A DNA stretch of 64,000 bases from Beverwykella pulmonaria (Eukaryota > Ascomycota > Dothideomycetes > Pleosporales > Melanommataceae): positions 2,327,837-2,391,836 of the forward strand of contig BCHH01000001.1 in assembly GCA_001599595.1 (NCBI GenBank), read 5' to 3'. Shown piece by piece: positions 1 through 12,373 of this stretch; position 1 is the first letter of the stretch; each line of letters opens with the position of its first letter. Under the pieces are notes generated by a model. The model saw only the letters and a list, made by a program, of their open reading frames with translations, was not told where the DNA came from and made no database searches. Position numbers and translations under genes: made by a program.

Positions 1-320
1 TAAGGTTAGGCGTCCATGTATGCTGCCAAGCGCTTACCGTTTCACCACGGGCCCGCGCACTTCAAACATTTACGTTTCGTGGACGGCGCCAAACGTTGGA
101 CATTGAACATTGACATCCATCATTACATCTATCGTGAGCCCACCACTGCATGTTACCTATCGTTTACGATATCCCGCCGCCCGCCATCCTTCCTTTCCGG
201 TGCCACCCCAAAATGCATGTCGTTATACCATAACCTAATAACGCCGGCCTTGGAAGGCGAATGCAAACATCGACTTCTGCAGTTGACCAGCAAGATACAT
301 ACACTCTAATCGCAAAACAG
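1..320. other. Window edge and 3' flank of SMC4
   Basis: No gene is supported here. A 97-codon plus-strand reading frame from 16 shows no recognisable motif and is not called. The stretch probably holds the 3' UTR of the leftward SMC4 gene plus intergenic DNA. Confidence 0.5.
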
Positions 321-3300
321 CTAAGCCCTTGCAGAAAGATAGTCTTTGTTTTCAATCGTTACGCTCTTGGTCTGGGAAAACATTAGCATTCGGCGGAGTT
401 GGTGCATGGGTTGATAATTTGGATCTCACCATATGATTGACTTTGTACACTCCCACCAACCGTGACGCCAACTCGAACATGTTGTTACGGAGGGAAATGA
501 CGATGAATTGGGCATTCTTCGTTCGTTCCTTGATGTAGCTCGCAACGATCGAGACCTGGACAACGTTAGCAACTTGCGAGGCGTTCCTATTGATGATTGG
601 CCCTTACATTTCTGAAATCCAAAGCAGCATCAATCTCGTCCATGACATAGAGCGGCGTGGGCTTGTAGTGATGCAGGGCAAACACCAATGCCAAAGAACT
701 CAGCGTCTTTTCACCACCGCTCAAGTTGGAAATGTTCTTCCAACTCTTCTTCGGCGGCATGACACTGAACAGAATGCCTTCAGAGAACGGATCCAGAGAA
801 TCCACCAGTTCGAGCTCGGCGTTTCCACCCATGGTGATCATTTGGTACATCTCTTTCAGTCGAAGCGAGATGATGCTGAAGCCTTCCATAAATCCCTCTA
901 GGCGCAGGCGACGAAGCTCATCGCATCGCTTTTTAGCCGCATCGCGAGCGGTGACGGCTTCAGCAAGATCAAGACTACGAGCAGCGTGCTCTTCAGCACG
1001 TTTGCGGTACTCAGCTAGCACGCTGAGATCGACGTTGGTGTTCTCGTTCTTCTCTTCCAGCTGCGCAATCTCGTTCTGCAGGGCGTCTTTGTCCATGCCC
1101 AGCAACTCGTCCTTGGTATACGTGGGCAGGCCTTCTGATTCCTGCTCCTCTCCAAGATCACTTATGTTCTGGTATGCGAGTTTTCCCAGCTTGTCTTTGA
1201 TATGCTGTTGCTTCCGTTGGAACTCATTGAGGCTCTTCTGCCCTTCTTCTAGCTTGTTTTTCATTTCGATTTCGACAGCACGAGTCTCATTCAATTCAGC
1301 AAGCTTCTCGTCAAGCTCGTTCTTGATCGCCTGAAGCTCTTCCTGTCCGGCCTCCAAGGTCTCTTGTGCCTCGTCAGCCCTCTGCTTGATGCCCGCGGCG
1401 TCCCTCTTTTGAACCTGCATCTTCTCCTCGAGCTTCTCCACATCAGACGCGAGCTTTTCAAGTTCCTCTGTTGCGTCGATATGAGCTTTTTCATGCTTGG
1501 CACGCTGCTTCTCTTCCTTGGATCTGGACACCTCCGCGTTGGAAACCGCATCGGTCAACGTGTCGATTTGTTGCTTCAAGCCGTCCACCTTTGCCTTTTG
1601 ACTGCGCAACTTTACACCGCCGATTTGCATAATTCTGTCTTGGAGCGCTTTGATCTCAGCTTCTACACCTGCAGTCTCGGCATGTAACTTTGAAACCTCT
1701 TTCTCCAGGGTAGCGATGCTTTTCTCTAGTGTTGCAATGCGACCTTTGTCTGACTTCGAGGTGGACTTCTCAGCGCTGAGCTCATTAATGCGTCGCTGCG
1801 AATCAGCAATATTACGGTCGAAGCTATCCAACTCTAGGGCAATCTTTTGTGCTTTAGTCTCTAGTTGAGGTACCTGGTCTTTGAGAGTACGCAGCGTCGT
1901 TTCGAGAAGTCGTTGCTCTTGTTGAAGCTCGGCGAATGTCTGCTCGAGTGAGTCACGGTCGTGCTCTAACTTGGCGACTTGATCCTTAGTGACGTCTGCG
2001 GCAATCTTCGAGGACATCCCACCCTTGGCCACTCTAGTACCGCCACCGCTCATGGTGCCGGATTTGTCAATGAGTTGACCATCAAGCGTGACGACTCGCC
2101 ATCTCTTTGCACCGTAAGCAATGCGATTGGCTTGCTCAAGGTCTTTAGCAACGAGAGTGTTTTGTAAAACACTGTAGAAGGCAGGTTTGAACTTGTCATG
2201 CTTCGGCTTCACTAAATCGAAAAGCCGTGGGACATTTTCTGGTGTTTCGATATTTGAGAGATCTCGCTGTGCAAGTCGGTCCAGAAGAATGAAATTGGCT
2301 CGACCAAGGTTGTTCTTCCGAAGATAGTCGATGCACTGTTGTCCAACTTCAACAGAGTCAACGACTAAGTTGTCTAGTTGCGGGCAAGCGGTTGAAATGG
2401 CAACGTCGTACTTTTGGTCAATGGCACCCAAATTTCCAAGACGACCATGGAAACCGTTGATCCGACCAGAATCCTTCAGCCGCATGAGGCCAGTCAAAAC
2501 GTTGCCTTGAGTCTGTGTAGCGGAAAGACTAGCGCGTGCTTCATCAGCCTTTTGCCTCGCACCGGATAGCTTCGTTCTGATAGTGGGCTCCCTTTGCGCC
2601 AATTCGTCGATCTTGGCCTGGAGCTCGCGGGCATCCTGCTCGACTTTCTTTCTTTCCGCCTTGCATTCTTCAAGCTCCACCGCTTTGGTTTGCTTCGATT
2701 CCTCCAGTGCGGCAATCTTTGCCTCGACCTCAGCGATACTTTTCGCGCCGGCGTTCTCCTTTTCGCGTATTATGTCGAGCTCGCTTTGAGCAACGGCTAT
2801 GGCAGATTGTTTCTCGTTGACCTTCGCGCTCCACGGCTCCAGAGACTTTTGTTTAGCAGCAATCTCGTCCGAAATGCCTTGTGTCTTTCCAGCCAAACTT
2901 GCACGAACAGACTCGAGTTCTTTCTCCTCGACTCTCATGCTGTTCTCTAGATCGGCTATCTCCTCAGTATACCGCTCAATATCCGCAGCGTATTGCTTCG
3001 CCAGAGTATCGGAACTAGAGATGCCGAACTTGCTAGTTTCCTTAGTCTTTTCCAGCTTCTTCTGCTTCCCAGCCAGGAACTTCTTCTTCTCCTCGAATTT
3101 GACTGTTTCTTTATCCATCTGCGCTACTTCCTTCAGAATATCTTGGGTTTGTTTTTCGAGTCGCTTATAGTCGTTGCCGCCCTTCTTATACTGCTGTTCT
3201 AGCTGCTTGATGCCTTCTTCGTTTCCTTCATGCTTTTGCTGTTCTTCTTTCAGCTGCGCATCCATATTAGCTACTGCCTCCCGTGTAACCTCAATGTGGT

Positions 3301-4915
3301 CGTCGAAGTTGGAAATGTAGAGCTGGAACAGTGCTGCTTGCTTCACGGATAGCTCATTCTCGTCTCGGATGTAGGCAAGGGCCTTGTTCTTCTTTTCCTC
3401 TAGCCCACTCTTCTCTTTCTCAACATGCTGGACACGGTTGCTTTTCTCCATACAGACTTCGTTAAGTGTCTCTGTCTCGGCCGCAGACTCTTCGATTGGC
3501 GTTTTGTATTTGGAAGTCCCGATGATGTCCTCAAGGTATTCGAGGAGACCATCATCGTGCTCGTTTGCAGCCTTGGGCTTCATCTGTGCGATTGATTCAA
3601 CCTCGCCTTGGAGGATTAAGAACCGCTTGTGGTCAAGATCCACGCCCCGATCTCGAAGAAGCGTTGTGACTATCGTAAAGGTCGATTCCTTCTTGTTGAT
3701 GTAGTACTTGCTCGCGTTATTCTTGAATGCCCGTCGAGAGATGACAAGTTGCGAGTTCGGGATGATCTCAGTTCCTCCATTAGGGAGATCCATGACTTCC
3801 TGGAACTGAACCTCAACCTCGCAATAGTCTAGGTCTGGGAACGCAGCCGAATTGTGAATGAGCGCAGAGATCTTTCCTTGCCTCATCTTGCTCGCACGGA
3901 AGCCGAAGACAAATAGGAGAGAATCGATGACATTGGACTTCCCTGAGCCGTTTGGTCCCACAACAGAGGAGAAGGACGAGTGAAAAGGACCCACTTCCTG
4001 ACGTCCGGCGTAGCTCTTAAAATTTGTGAGGACGAGGTAAGTGATGACGGTCCGCGCTTTGGGAACGGCTGGCTCCTGTGTGTCTGGTATACCGGCTGCC
4101 CGCTTGCGCACTACAATGTCCATCGGTCGCTCCAGAACTGTGTGCTGAGAGCTGAGCGGCTCCACGGTGGCCTGCGGGGGTTCTAAAACGGTTTGCTGGG
4201 GTTCTGGTACGAGCGATGCCTCGATTGGGCTCGTGGGCTCCACGATGGCTGGCTGGGTCTCTGGTACATTAGGTTCCTCGTGTGGCTCCGCTATTGTTTG
4301 TTGAGGTTCCGGCACGGATGTACTCTCGTTTATTGTAGATTCCGTAATGTCGGCAAGTGGTGTCCCAGGCACTGGCACGATGGTGTTCTCAGAGCCAGCT
4401 TCGGGCTCGGGGGAGGTGGATGATTGGGGCGTGGGGAGTTGAGTATCGTCTTCAGCGATGCTTGCAGCCACTGAGACGCGGGCCTTCTTCTTCGCGGGCC
4501 TCCCAGCAGCGCGTTTCTTTATGGTCTTGCTTGTTGGTGTAACAGTGTCGGCCACGGCGCTCTCAGGAGTGAATAACTGCGGGGGATCCGTCACGTCTGA
4601 TGCCTCGTCAGCGCGTGTACGTCGTCTAGTGGTAGAGGCCCTTGGAGTCGTTGTGTCGAGAGTCTTCCGCGGGCGCCCTCTCCGAGCGGTCTTCTTGGGG
4701 GCAGGTTCTGGGGTAAAGTCTTCTTCGCTATCAGGCGCAGGCGTCTGGTTCTCCTCTTCGTCTGAGTCTTCGACGACGGGTTGCTTGCGGCGAACCGCCA
4801 TGCGGGTAGACTTTCGGGGGGAAGAAGCGGGCGCCATGCTTGCTGCTAGAGGCGACGGGCTGGCAGCACGTTTTCGTTTGCGTGGTATGGCGTCGGAGGT
4901 GTTGGGAGTGGCCAT
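321..4915 (-). CDS. SMC4: Condensin subunit SMC4
   Basis: Structural maintenance of chromosomes ATPase that pairs with SMC2 in condensin to compact mitotic chromosomes. Three exons are read: 608-4915, 430-555 and 321-371, with introns 556-607 and 372-429; about 1494 aa, normal for a fungal SMC4. The N-terminal ~300 residues are basic, low-complexity and rich in EP/PQ repeats. Walker A (GPNGSGKSN) lies near residue 320, followed by long coiled coils around a central hinge that has the glycine-rich turn SGTMSGGG. The C-terminal head has the ABC signature LSGGEKTLSSLAL and Walker B PLYVMDEIDAALDF; the two short last exons supply the conserved tail (IVASYIKERT..., then TKSVTIENKDY). The start is the first ATG (4915); the frame upstream begins only with GTG. 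The gene is head-to-head with the Mtf1-like gene, 159 bp away. Confidence 0.95.
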
Positions 4916-5074
4916 GATGATTGTGGTCTCTGGAGTCGTGGTTGTGGGTAAACACGCCGCACAGACCGTCAATAACAGACGCGCGATGCACGTGTTGTTC
5001 ACAATGGGCTAGCGTCCGAAATTCGACTTCCAAAAGTTCATCCCAAGTATACACTTCCAGCTCATAGCCCCCAG
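4916..5074. promoter_or_regulatory. Bidirectional promoter SMC4 / MTF1-like
   Basis: Only 159 bp separate the two divergent start codons, so both promoters and both 5' leaders must share this space. No clear TATA box was recognised. That it acts as a shared promoter is inferred from the geometry. Confidence 0.5.
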
Positions 5075-7050
5075 ATGTTGCTGTGCCGACGCCCACCAAT
5101 ACCCTGGATCCAGTGTCGACGCGCCACCACTATCAGACCGACGGCCGTATCTCGAGGCACCAGAGCTGCCACCTTGACGCGGTGGACGCCCGACCGTCTC
5201 GAGACCAGTCCAAAATATCCGCTTTCTGCGCAGCTGCGCAAGCGAGCGCCGTCGGGAATTGATTCAAGTGGTGGCAGACGCAAGAATGTCGTTCTGAGGA
5301 GTCAAATTGTAAGTCCAGACCTATGTGGTATGTTTAATCCTAGAGCCAGACGCAGGTTGGCAATGTGGATCTTTGAGCCATGGCTAAAGTATTATATTTG
5401 GCAGATGATGCTCTGAAATTCCTTGGCCCATCCTTGGAAAAGCACAAGGGATGCGACATCCTCGACCTGCATCCAGGTGCCGGTGTGTGGTCACAGAAAC
5501 TGCACGAATTCCTCCAACCTCGAAGTCACATCCTTCTCGAACCCCTACCTGAGACGTATGGAGAGTTTCTGCAGCCACTAGTGGACAAGCCCGGGTCGAC
5601 ATTCAAGCTGGTCTCTGGAGATCCGTGCTCCTTTAGTACATATCGAGATCTGATTGCTAATGGGCTCTTTCCACATCAAAAGCGCGTTTTGCTCGATGGC
5701 ACCGGCCCACGAGATCAAAACAATTCCCTTCTGGTTACAGGCTCACTCATGTGGGACCCGAAGCTTCCAGGCATGGGATTCGACTCTATGGCTAAGCAGC
5801 TGCTACAGCGTTTCGCTGACATGGGTTGGAGTCACGATATTTTTCATGCGTTCGGCCCAGCGCGAATGCTACTCTGGATGATGCGGGACGATCTCAGAGC
5901 AAGCCTCCCACAATCATCGCACCTACTGAGCAAGTCTAGTATATACTTAAATAAGGTGAGCAAAGTCAATGAAGTTGTGACACCAGAGCAAGCACCGCGA
6001 ACTTCAGCGGGCAACTCTAGTGGCCGGGAACCCAGATATACTCTCCAAAGCCTGGTCAGAGCCATGAAAGCTGCCCGTGAGAGTGGATTGGAATTACCAG
6101 CGCACCGACGGGCTGATATACATGACTTCGCAGACGACGTGGCGCAAATGTCTAACGGAAGTGGAATCATTAGTATCGCTCAATGCACAGAATACCTGAA
6201 AAATCAAGTGCTCAGCGGAAAGTCCGCTGTAGGCCTCCTCTCTGACGGTATCATAACAAGCTATCTGGAACAGCAAGCCACGGCCAAAGACCCAACAAGA
6301 TACTATGACTACGAAGCGATTAGCAAGAGTAAGCATAATGTTCTTTTCACTGAGGAGGGACATCGCGCTACAAGACGTAAAGGAACCACGGCCCAGAATG
6401 GAAGACTGGCAGTAAAAAAGGATCAGGCCGTCGACCTAGGCGAAGCAATCTATCATCTCGAGTGTGATATACTGGGCATGAAATCGCCAAAAAAGAAAGA
6501 GCTGGCCCTAGAGTCGTTGAGGAAGCTCAATCAAGAATATGACGATGCCATCACAAATCGCAGCAGTCACGTGCGGCAACAAGTATTCTCAGACCTCGAT
6601 GACCGGCTTATCCTTAGTTCCCCAGTGCCTCGACTACGTTGGGACGATCGTCCCTTTGAGCCGCTTGTTATGCAGCCCGACGAAATCTGGCCAAAAGGTC
6701 GGGCATCCCTCGTCGACCTTGAGCCCAGACCAATACCGGAAGGGCAAAGCGTCCAATCTTTGGACTATTTTCACGACTTTGTACACGGATTGCTCTGGCG
6801 GCCGGCGGCGCCCCTTCCAGAGGCGCTGGAAAACATGCAATCGGCCGCCTCGGAGCTTATAGAGCAGATTCCTATGTTGCGGGATCCCAAGCGAGGAGGT
6901 CGCTTGGACATGAACCATCTGCGAGTACGGATGCTCACATTGGAGATGATTGATGAACTTTGTAAGGCATATCGGGAATGGCCGTTTCGAGTGCCGGATG
7001 CAAATCACTCTAGATACTTTCGATTGAAGATGGGGGGCACTCGCCAATAG
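5075..7050 (+). CDS. Mitochondrial transcription factor 1-like protein
   Basis: Resembles the fungal Mtf1 / rRNA adenine dimethylase-like family, in which a methyltransferase fold serves as the specificity factor of mitochondrial RNA polymerase. Two exons, 5075-5327 and 5405-7050 (intron 5328-5404), give 632 aa. Joining at TGT G|AT restores the family-like stretch SPDLCDDALKFL. The first ~60 residues are rich in Arg, Ser and Thr and poor in acids, consistent with a mitochondrial presequence. A degenerate SAM-motif region (DILDLHPGAGVWSQKLHEFL) follows at about residue 100. The C-terminal third has no motif I can name. An ATG at 5380 would skip the presequence and was rejected as the start. 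The family call rests on remembered motifs; whether the protein binds SAM or acts as a transcription factor is not shown by the sequence. Confidence 0.75.
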
Positions 7051-7207
7051 CCTTCTATTGGGAGTTCATGAACTGTGATCGTTTCACTGAGGTTTCTCTT
7101 CCCAAAAGATATATATAGATGGCCATTGTACACTATTTAATAACACATTCTCCGCAGCTAGCTCCCTCCACTGTGATGTAGACTTCTGGTATTTTTAACA
7201 GGCTCTA

Positions 7208-7774
7208 TTATTTCTTGCCCGCTGTGCCTTTCGGTAATACTGGCGCTGTTGATTTCGTGTCCGTTTGTGCCTTCTTTCCTGACGTTTTTAGTCCCGCCGC
7301 CTTCGATTGTTGTCCGCTTATAAGATCCAGTAAATGGTCGGTAGGTTGCTGGCTAGACACCTCATCTGCCGCTTCCGCATTCTGTTTACAAAGTTAGCCT
7401 CTCTCCACACATACACCCTTTCATCCTCAATTAAAACCACATACCGCATCCCACCCCCTCCCAAACTTCGCACGAAAGGCGGCCAACTTCCCCGCCTCGT
7501 CTTCCTCAACATTAAGCAGCTTCTGCGAGCTCGGGTTCCATAGCGGCGTGTTTCGCTGATCTTTGGTGCTTTTGTATACGGGAGAGGGTGAAGTCGTGCG
7601 ATGTAGGAATGTGGAGCCGTCGGAAAGTGTGACAAGTTGCGTGAAGGTGTAGGGACGCTTTGGGCGGCGGAGGAGGGTCGCGTGCCGGACTTGGTGCGCG
7701 CGATGGGTTGTTTGCGGGTAGATAGCTGCCCGGAGGAGGCGCAAGGCGCCCGGAGAGGGTATTGGGGTAGCCAT
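7208..7774 (-). CDS. MRPL36: Mitochondrial large-subunit ribosomal protein bL31m
   Basis: Mitoribosomal L31-type protein (yeast Mrpl36). Exons 7446-7774 region and tail: exon 1 is 7445-7774, exon 2 is 7208-7381, intron 7382-7444; about 167 aa. The core motif RPYTFTQLVTLSDGSTF and the later KLLNVEEDEAGKL are typical of fungal bL31m. The N-terminus (start MATPIPSPGALRLL) is basic and Arg-rich with ATLLRRPKRP, as expected for mitochondrial import. The C-terminal exon is Lys/Ser-rich and variable. An in-frame ATG at 7870 would add 32 residues; 7774 is preferred because the added part looks unlike a presequence. Head-to-head with another probable mitochondrial protein 208 bp away. Confidence 0.88.
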
Positions 7775-7982
7775 TGGATTGGTGGTGGAGGAGATTTGCG
7801 GAGTTTCGTTCGGTGGTGGTGTTTGGGTTTTCTTGGCGGGACTTTTTTCGCGATGCACAGGCCCTGACATCAACACTTTGTCCAGCATTGTGCACTCAGT
7901 TTCGGCCCAAATTAATCAATCCCTCTGCAGAATACAGTAATTAGCATGACATAACCGAGATTGCTACCGCCGTGCTCCCCCC
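7775..7982. promoter_or_regulatory. Divergent promoter, bL31m / flavin-reductase protein
   Basis: A 208-bp space between two divergent genes whose products both carry apparent mitochondrial presequences. No specific operator was recognised; a shared control region is an inference. Confidence 0.4.
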
Positions 7983-10812
7983 ATGACGCCCACCCAGCGC
8001 CCAGGCGCCCGGTTCTTCGTCGCCTTTTACAGATGGAGCTGTTATACGCGTAGGGCCAGCCCTCTATTTCCATTGAAATTCGGCAGTGGCTAAGCTGATA
8101 TATGTGTGAATAGAAAGTCCAACACAACGCGGCTACAGTGCCCGCTATCCTAAACATGTTATCCTGCGTTGCTCCAGTATAACTACAACGAGGAACTTAT
8201 CTTGCACACACTTGCGACGGCAGCAGAATCCGGGGACACTAGAGGATAAGCCCCTTGTTGAGAGAAATGAACAGGATCAGCTAGAAGAGGATGGACGTGC
8301 ATATCAAGATGTCGGTATACGCAAGGCAATGGTTCAAGAAGAGCTATCTGAGAGGCAGGGACCAACAGGTCAAAATGAAGAGAATAATATGAAAGAAGGG
8401 GCTCCTCGGGGAAGAGAAATTCAGGCCCCTCCTACTACGTACCCTCTCATCCAAAACGGCCAGCATCAACTGGGTAGCCATGCGCAGCCAGTTAGGGAGC
8501 CCACAGAACCACCATCCTCTCTAGAAGAGGATCTTGAGCCTGATATTCTCAAACCATCCGTGCGTCACCTCATGCGTCATGTCACCAGCTCTGTTGCTAT
8601 TGTCACTGCTGCTCATATCGACCCCAAATCAAATCTCCAAGTACCACTAGGCATTGCAGTATCGTCACTCAGTACGGTTACTCTCGATCCGCCCACCATC
8701 TCCTTCAATGTCAAACGCCCTTCACAGACTTTGAATGCTATTCGGGCCGCTCATGGTCGTTTCCGTGTCCACTTTTTGGATTCTCAACCCAAGGCTGCCA
8801 ATATTGCGGACTCGTTCACCAAAGGCAACCACCTTCATGCCTTCCTTGAGAGACACAAAAATGCTGCAAAAATTGCCCTGCCCGCAAGTCCCAGTCCACC
8901 TCAACTTCTAGATCCATCAGTTGTTGCTGCGTTGGAATGCACAGTAAGCGGAGAATTTGGTGTTGCCGATCATATTATCATCGTTGGAACAGTTTCCAGC
9001 ATCGACTCCCAGGAGGATATGTCACCTACATTAACGTACGTGCAAGGAAAGTACGTGAGCAAGGATGGCGTGGCTCTCCGCGAACACAATGACCGCGAAC
9101 AGGACCATCTGCGCTTCGGTCCTGATAACCACCCTTTCTGGCAATTTCCGCTGTTCCCTGGAGAAGCCGAGAGAGACATTTTCATCGAACGCATAAGGTT
9201 ATACCTAAAGAGAAACCCTCGTCTTCTCGCTCTGCCTTTACGAGATGCCATGCACGAAGTTCAGTATAATCTCAATGTCCATATGAGTACCCTCGGAGTA
9301 TCACTAGGCCAATTGATCGCCCAAGTCGCAAAAGAAAATGGGCGGAAGCCACAGGTAGAGCCCTGGGCACGCGATTTGCCCATAAAATACAAGTTTTACG
9401 GCCGACTGTCACCGAGCGATATAGCTTCGATTGTCGAAAGCGCAAGGAAGCTCGCCAAAGACGATCAGATGTATCTAGCATTGCATCAGAGAAAACTCTA
9501 TGCACTTTTGGGCGTTGATCCACTTAGCACTGGTATGCTTGCCAGCGACATATTGGATCCCCTGCGGAAAGAAGAGCTCGTTTCGCCTTTCGACCCTACA
9601 GCCGACAATTACGGTGCTGAGAAGTCAACAATACCGAACCTTGAGCGCCTTGAGCAGATCGAATACCAACTGCGAAAGTACCTTCAAACACAAAAATACG
9701 AGCATGCGGCTCTCATGAGTTCCAAAGAGCTCGTACAACAAGCCACAGGCGAGAACTCGAACTGGGCGAAGACCTATGTCAACCTCATCCGCGCTCGAAT
9801 CCACGTTGAGACCACCCCTGAATACTTTGATGCATCGAATGTGGACATTTCCGGCAAGCTATCTAAAGAGGAGGCACGCGTTGTCGTGCGTCGTCTCTAT
9901 AGTCTTTTCCAGAATGGCGGGGACGACCGGCGCGCAGCTCTAAGGCTTCCATGGTGGGAGGTTCTACGTCGTGTCCATGTGCATCCCATGATTATCGGCA
10001 TCGACCCTCAGTTTCTACTCGGAAAGCTCCGGTATTTCCATTCTTTCAAGCCGGGATCTCCTCAGATGAACGAATTCGCCAAAGCCATGCTTTCACCTTG
10101 GTTTAAACTCGATGCAAGCTTCACTGAGCTAGAAACTCTCGTCGACGAGTTCGTTCAAAAGTCACCGATCCACGCTATGGCCTGGTCTCGCAACGACATC
10201 GTAGCAGCCCTAGGGTTTGCTCGCCACGCGCGCGTAATAACACCAACCTCACCCTTGTCAACCCAACTCGTCCTTGCAGTCCAGCCCATGCTCAATGCCG
10301 CTCTCAGAAAGCATTACGGTCCGGGAACAGAACACGAAATGGAAGCCGTGATCCGATATCTAGCCGCTCAGGATCTGAAAATTTTCCCACCCCCGACTGG
10401 ACCCCCTAGGCGGCTGCGCATATTCAAAAATTCTACAGACGTCTCCTCAGCGCGTTACGGCTGGTCCTCCACGGTAGTCGAAACACTCCTCGGCTCGGAC
10501 GACTACCCACCTCCAATCCCCATCTCCAAGGTCGTAGCCCAGAAATCCAACCGTTTTGCCTTCAAGTCTTCGCTAGCCGACGACGCAGATAAGACGCCTT
10601 CGGAAGTTGTCCGCAAAGTCCAAGCCAAGGGTGAAGATTTACCGCCTGGCCCGATAAGGGACCAGTTATTAAATGAGAAGAAGGAGAAGGGAGGGAGATC
10701 GTTGTCGAATTTGGAACATAGACATCTTAACTTTAGGGATGAATTGGTGAATTTGGCAGGGAAGAGTCATGGGTTCAAGGCATATGGGTTGGACGGGGAG
10801 AGGAAGGAGTAG
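7983..10812 (+). CDS. Mitochondrial protein with flavin-reductase-like FMN-binding domain and long C-terminal region
   Basis: The domain at about residues 175-345 (RHVTSSVAIVTA ... LGIAVSSLSTVTLDPPTISF) matches the flavin_reduct / FMN-binding split-barrel family. About 575 residues follow with no domain I recognise; they are mostly helical-looking and contain PWWEVLRRVHVHPMIIG. The long frame has no ATG near its 5' end, so an upstream exon is needed. I read exon 1 as 7983-8049 (start MTPTQRPGARFFVAFYRW), intron 8050-8113 (GTAGGG...GCTAAGCTGAT...AATAG), and exon 2 as 8114-10812; total 921 aa. The result starts with ~55 Arg/Ser/Thr-rich residues typical of mitochondrial import. The alternative start is the first in-frame ATG at 8329. 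The enzyme substrate is unknown. The domain is confident; exon 1 is moderately so. Confidence 0.7.
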
Positions 10813-11326
10813 TGTGTGGGTTGGGCGGATGCATGTTTGAAATTAGGTGTAAGATATATGAGATCGGTCATGACACATTGCAGGTGAAGACGAATTTGTA
10901 TGCATATGTACGATGTGAGACAGGTCAGTTGAGCTAGAATGCTGGATCATGTACGATGAATGCTATTCTCGGTCCCATTCTTTTAGGGCTTAGAAATTAC
11001 TCTTTACGCTCATCTTAGACTCCATGGTCGTAACTCCTTCGGAAGACGACGACTCACTAACGCCGTTGCCTCTCGGCAAAGCCGTCCAGTACGACTTGTC
11101 TTGTAAGAAGAGTCCCACACCCTGTAGCGCCTACATAGCGTGGAGCAAGGATTTCTCTTCCGGACTTAAAACGCGTTCCTTGGGATAGCAACTCAGTCCT
11201 GGAGCGTGGTCCGCATATGGAGATGGTGGGGTAGCAAATCGTAAGGCCAGGAGGTGGCATACTCGACAAAGCTCCCTATTCGAACTTTTCCCTCGTAGTC
11301 TTTCCAAATTTCCTCTCTCCGTCTTC
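10813..11326. other. Intergenic, flavin-reductase gene to MED11 (tail to tail)
   Basis: Convergent 3' flanks of two genes. Short frames of 60-70 codons on the minus strand have no recognisable motif. Nothing else seen. Confidence 0.5.
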
Positions 11327-11953
11327 TCACCCATCCACAGCCAGCTCCTCTCCCTCCCCTTCCTGCGCTTGCTTCACCAATGTCTCCAGTATCCCCCGAA
11401 CCCTATCCAGCACCTCCTCCCCACCCGCCTGCCTCACCCCCGCCCTCGCATTCAGGATCCCCACGTCCAGATCGCCCAGCCCCCCATTCGTGACCGCGCT
11501 CTCGCTGTCCCTCGGCCGTTCCTCGGGCTGCTGTCCCGGCCTCATTATCGGCGCGACATACCGAATCTGCGCTGCGGGAATCACCTTCGCGGCGTGCAGA
11601 TCGGCGATTTGCGTATGTAATGCGGTGGAGGTCTGGCCGATAACAGTGAAGAGGTCGTGGGTGCATTGTTGCAGGATGTGTTTGCGGGTGGAGGGCGTGT
11701 CGGGGGTCGTGGGGGGGAGTGAGGACGACGGGTTCGGCGAGGGGAAGACGGGGGAGGTGGTTAGTTGCGATATGGCGGTTCCGGCTGTGAGGAGGATGCC
11801 GGGAATTTCCTGGGTGGATATTAGTTAGGGAGGGAAGGGGGGAGGGAGAGAGGAGGGTACTTGGTTGAGGTCAGAGAGGGCGCGGATGTGGTTTGCGGCG
11901 TTTTGGCGGTAGGGTAGTGGGGCTGCTTGTTGAGGGGGCAGAGGATTCGCCAT
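11327..11953 (-). CDS. MED11: Mediator complex subunit 11
   Basis: Head-module Mediator subunit linking activators to RNA polymerase II. Exon 1 is 11861-11953 and exon 2 is 11327-11809, with a short intron 11810-11860; 191 aa. The N-terminus HIRALSDLNQ|EIPGILLTAGTAIS is the helical start typical of Med11, followed by HDLFTVIGQTSTALHTQIADL, which fits the Med11 four-helix region. The C-terminal ~80 residues are variable. The second-exon frame alone has no good ATG; joining to the MANPLPPQQ exon gives one. It is divergent from TAF5, another general transcription factor, across 420 bp. The call is from remembered family pattern in a short, poorly conserved family. Confidence 0.75.
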
Positions 11954-12373
11954 TGTGTGTGAGTCGAAGTCAAAAGTGAAATGGAATGATTTGTTCCGTA
12001 CGAGATTAGTGGTTCAAGGTTGAATGTTTGAATGCTTAATTGTGCGAAAGAGCTGCAACAGCTTGAGCTTGGATGCGTTCCTTCCCCGCCGCATATGCTT
12101 GGCGCCACCAGCCACAGAAGCTCGGACGCGACTCGCGCTTTCACTTCTGCTGCGACTACACATCAACTCTATTCCCCTCGCGAGTGCCAGACACGCCGCC
12201 ATCACCCATACGATCCCCACTCACGCACCCCACCCTCTGCGATCGAGCGCGCCCGAACGCCTCCCCTCGAGAGCCCCGCGCGCTCATCTATGGGCAACGC
12301 GCCCCATATACAGTCTGCCTCGAGGTGAAAGAGACGGCCTCGAGCTGGGTGAAAGAGACAGAACCCAATCGCC
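11954..12373. promoter_or_regulatory. Divergent promoter MED11 / TAF5
   Basis: 420 bp between two head-to-head transcription-machinery genes. Several plus-strand frames run through it but none has a motif, and they overlap one another. No operator was recognised. Confidence 0.4.

Noticed and set aside
4458..5012. 184-codon plus-strand frame opposite the SMC4 N-terminus
   Set aside because: Antisense shadow of the Ser/Pro/Arg-rich SMC4 tail; no motif of its own.
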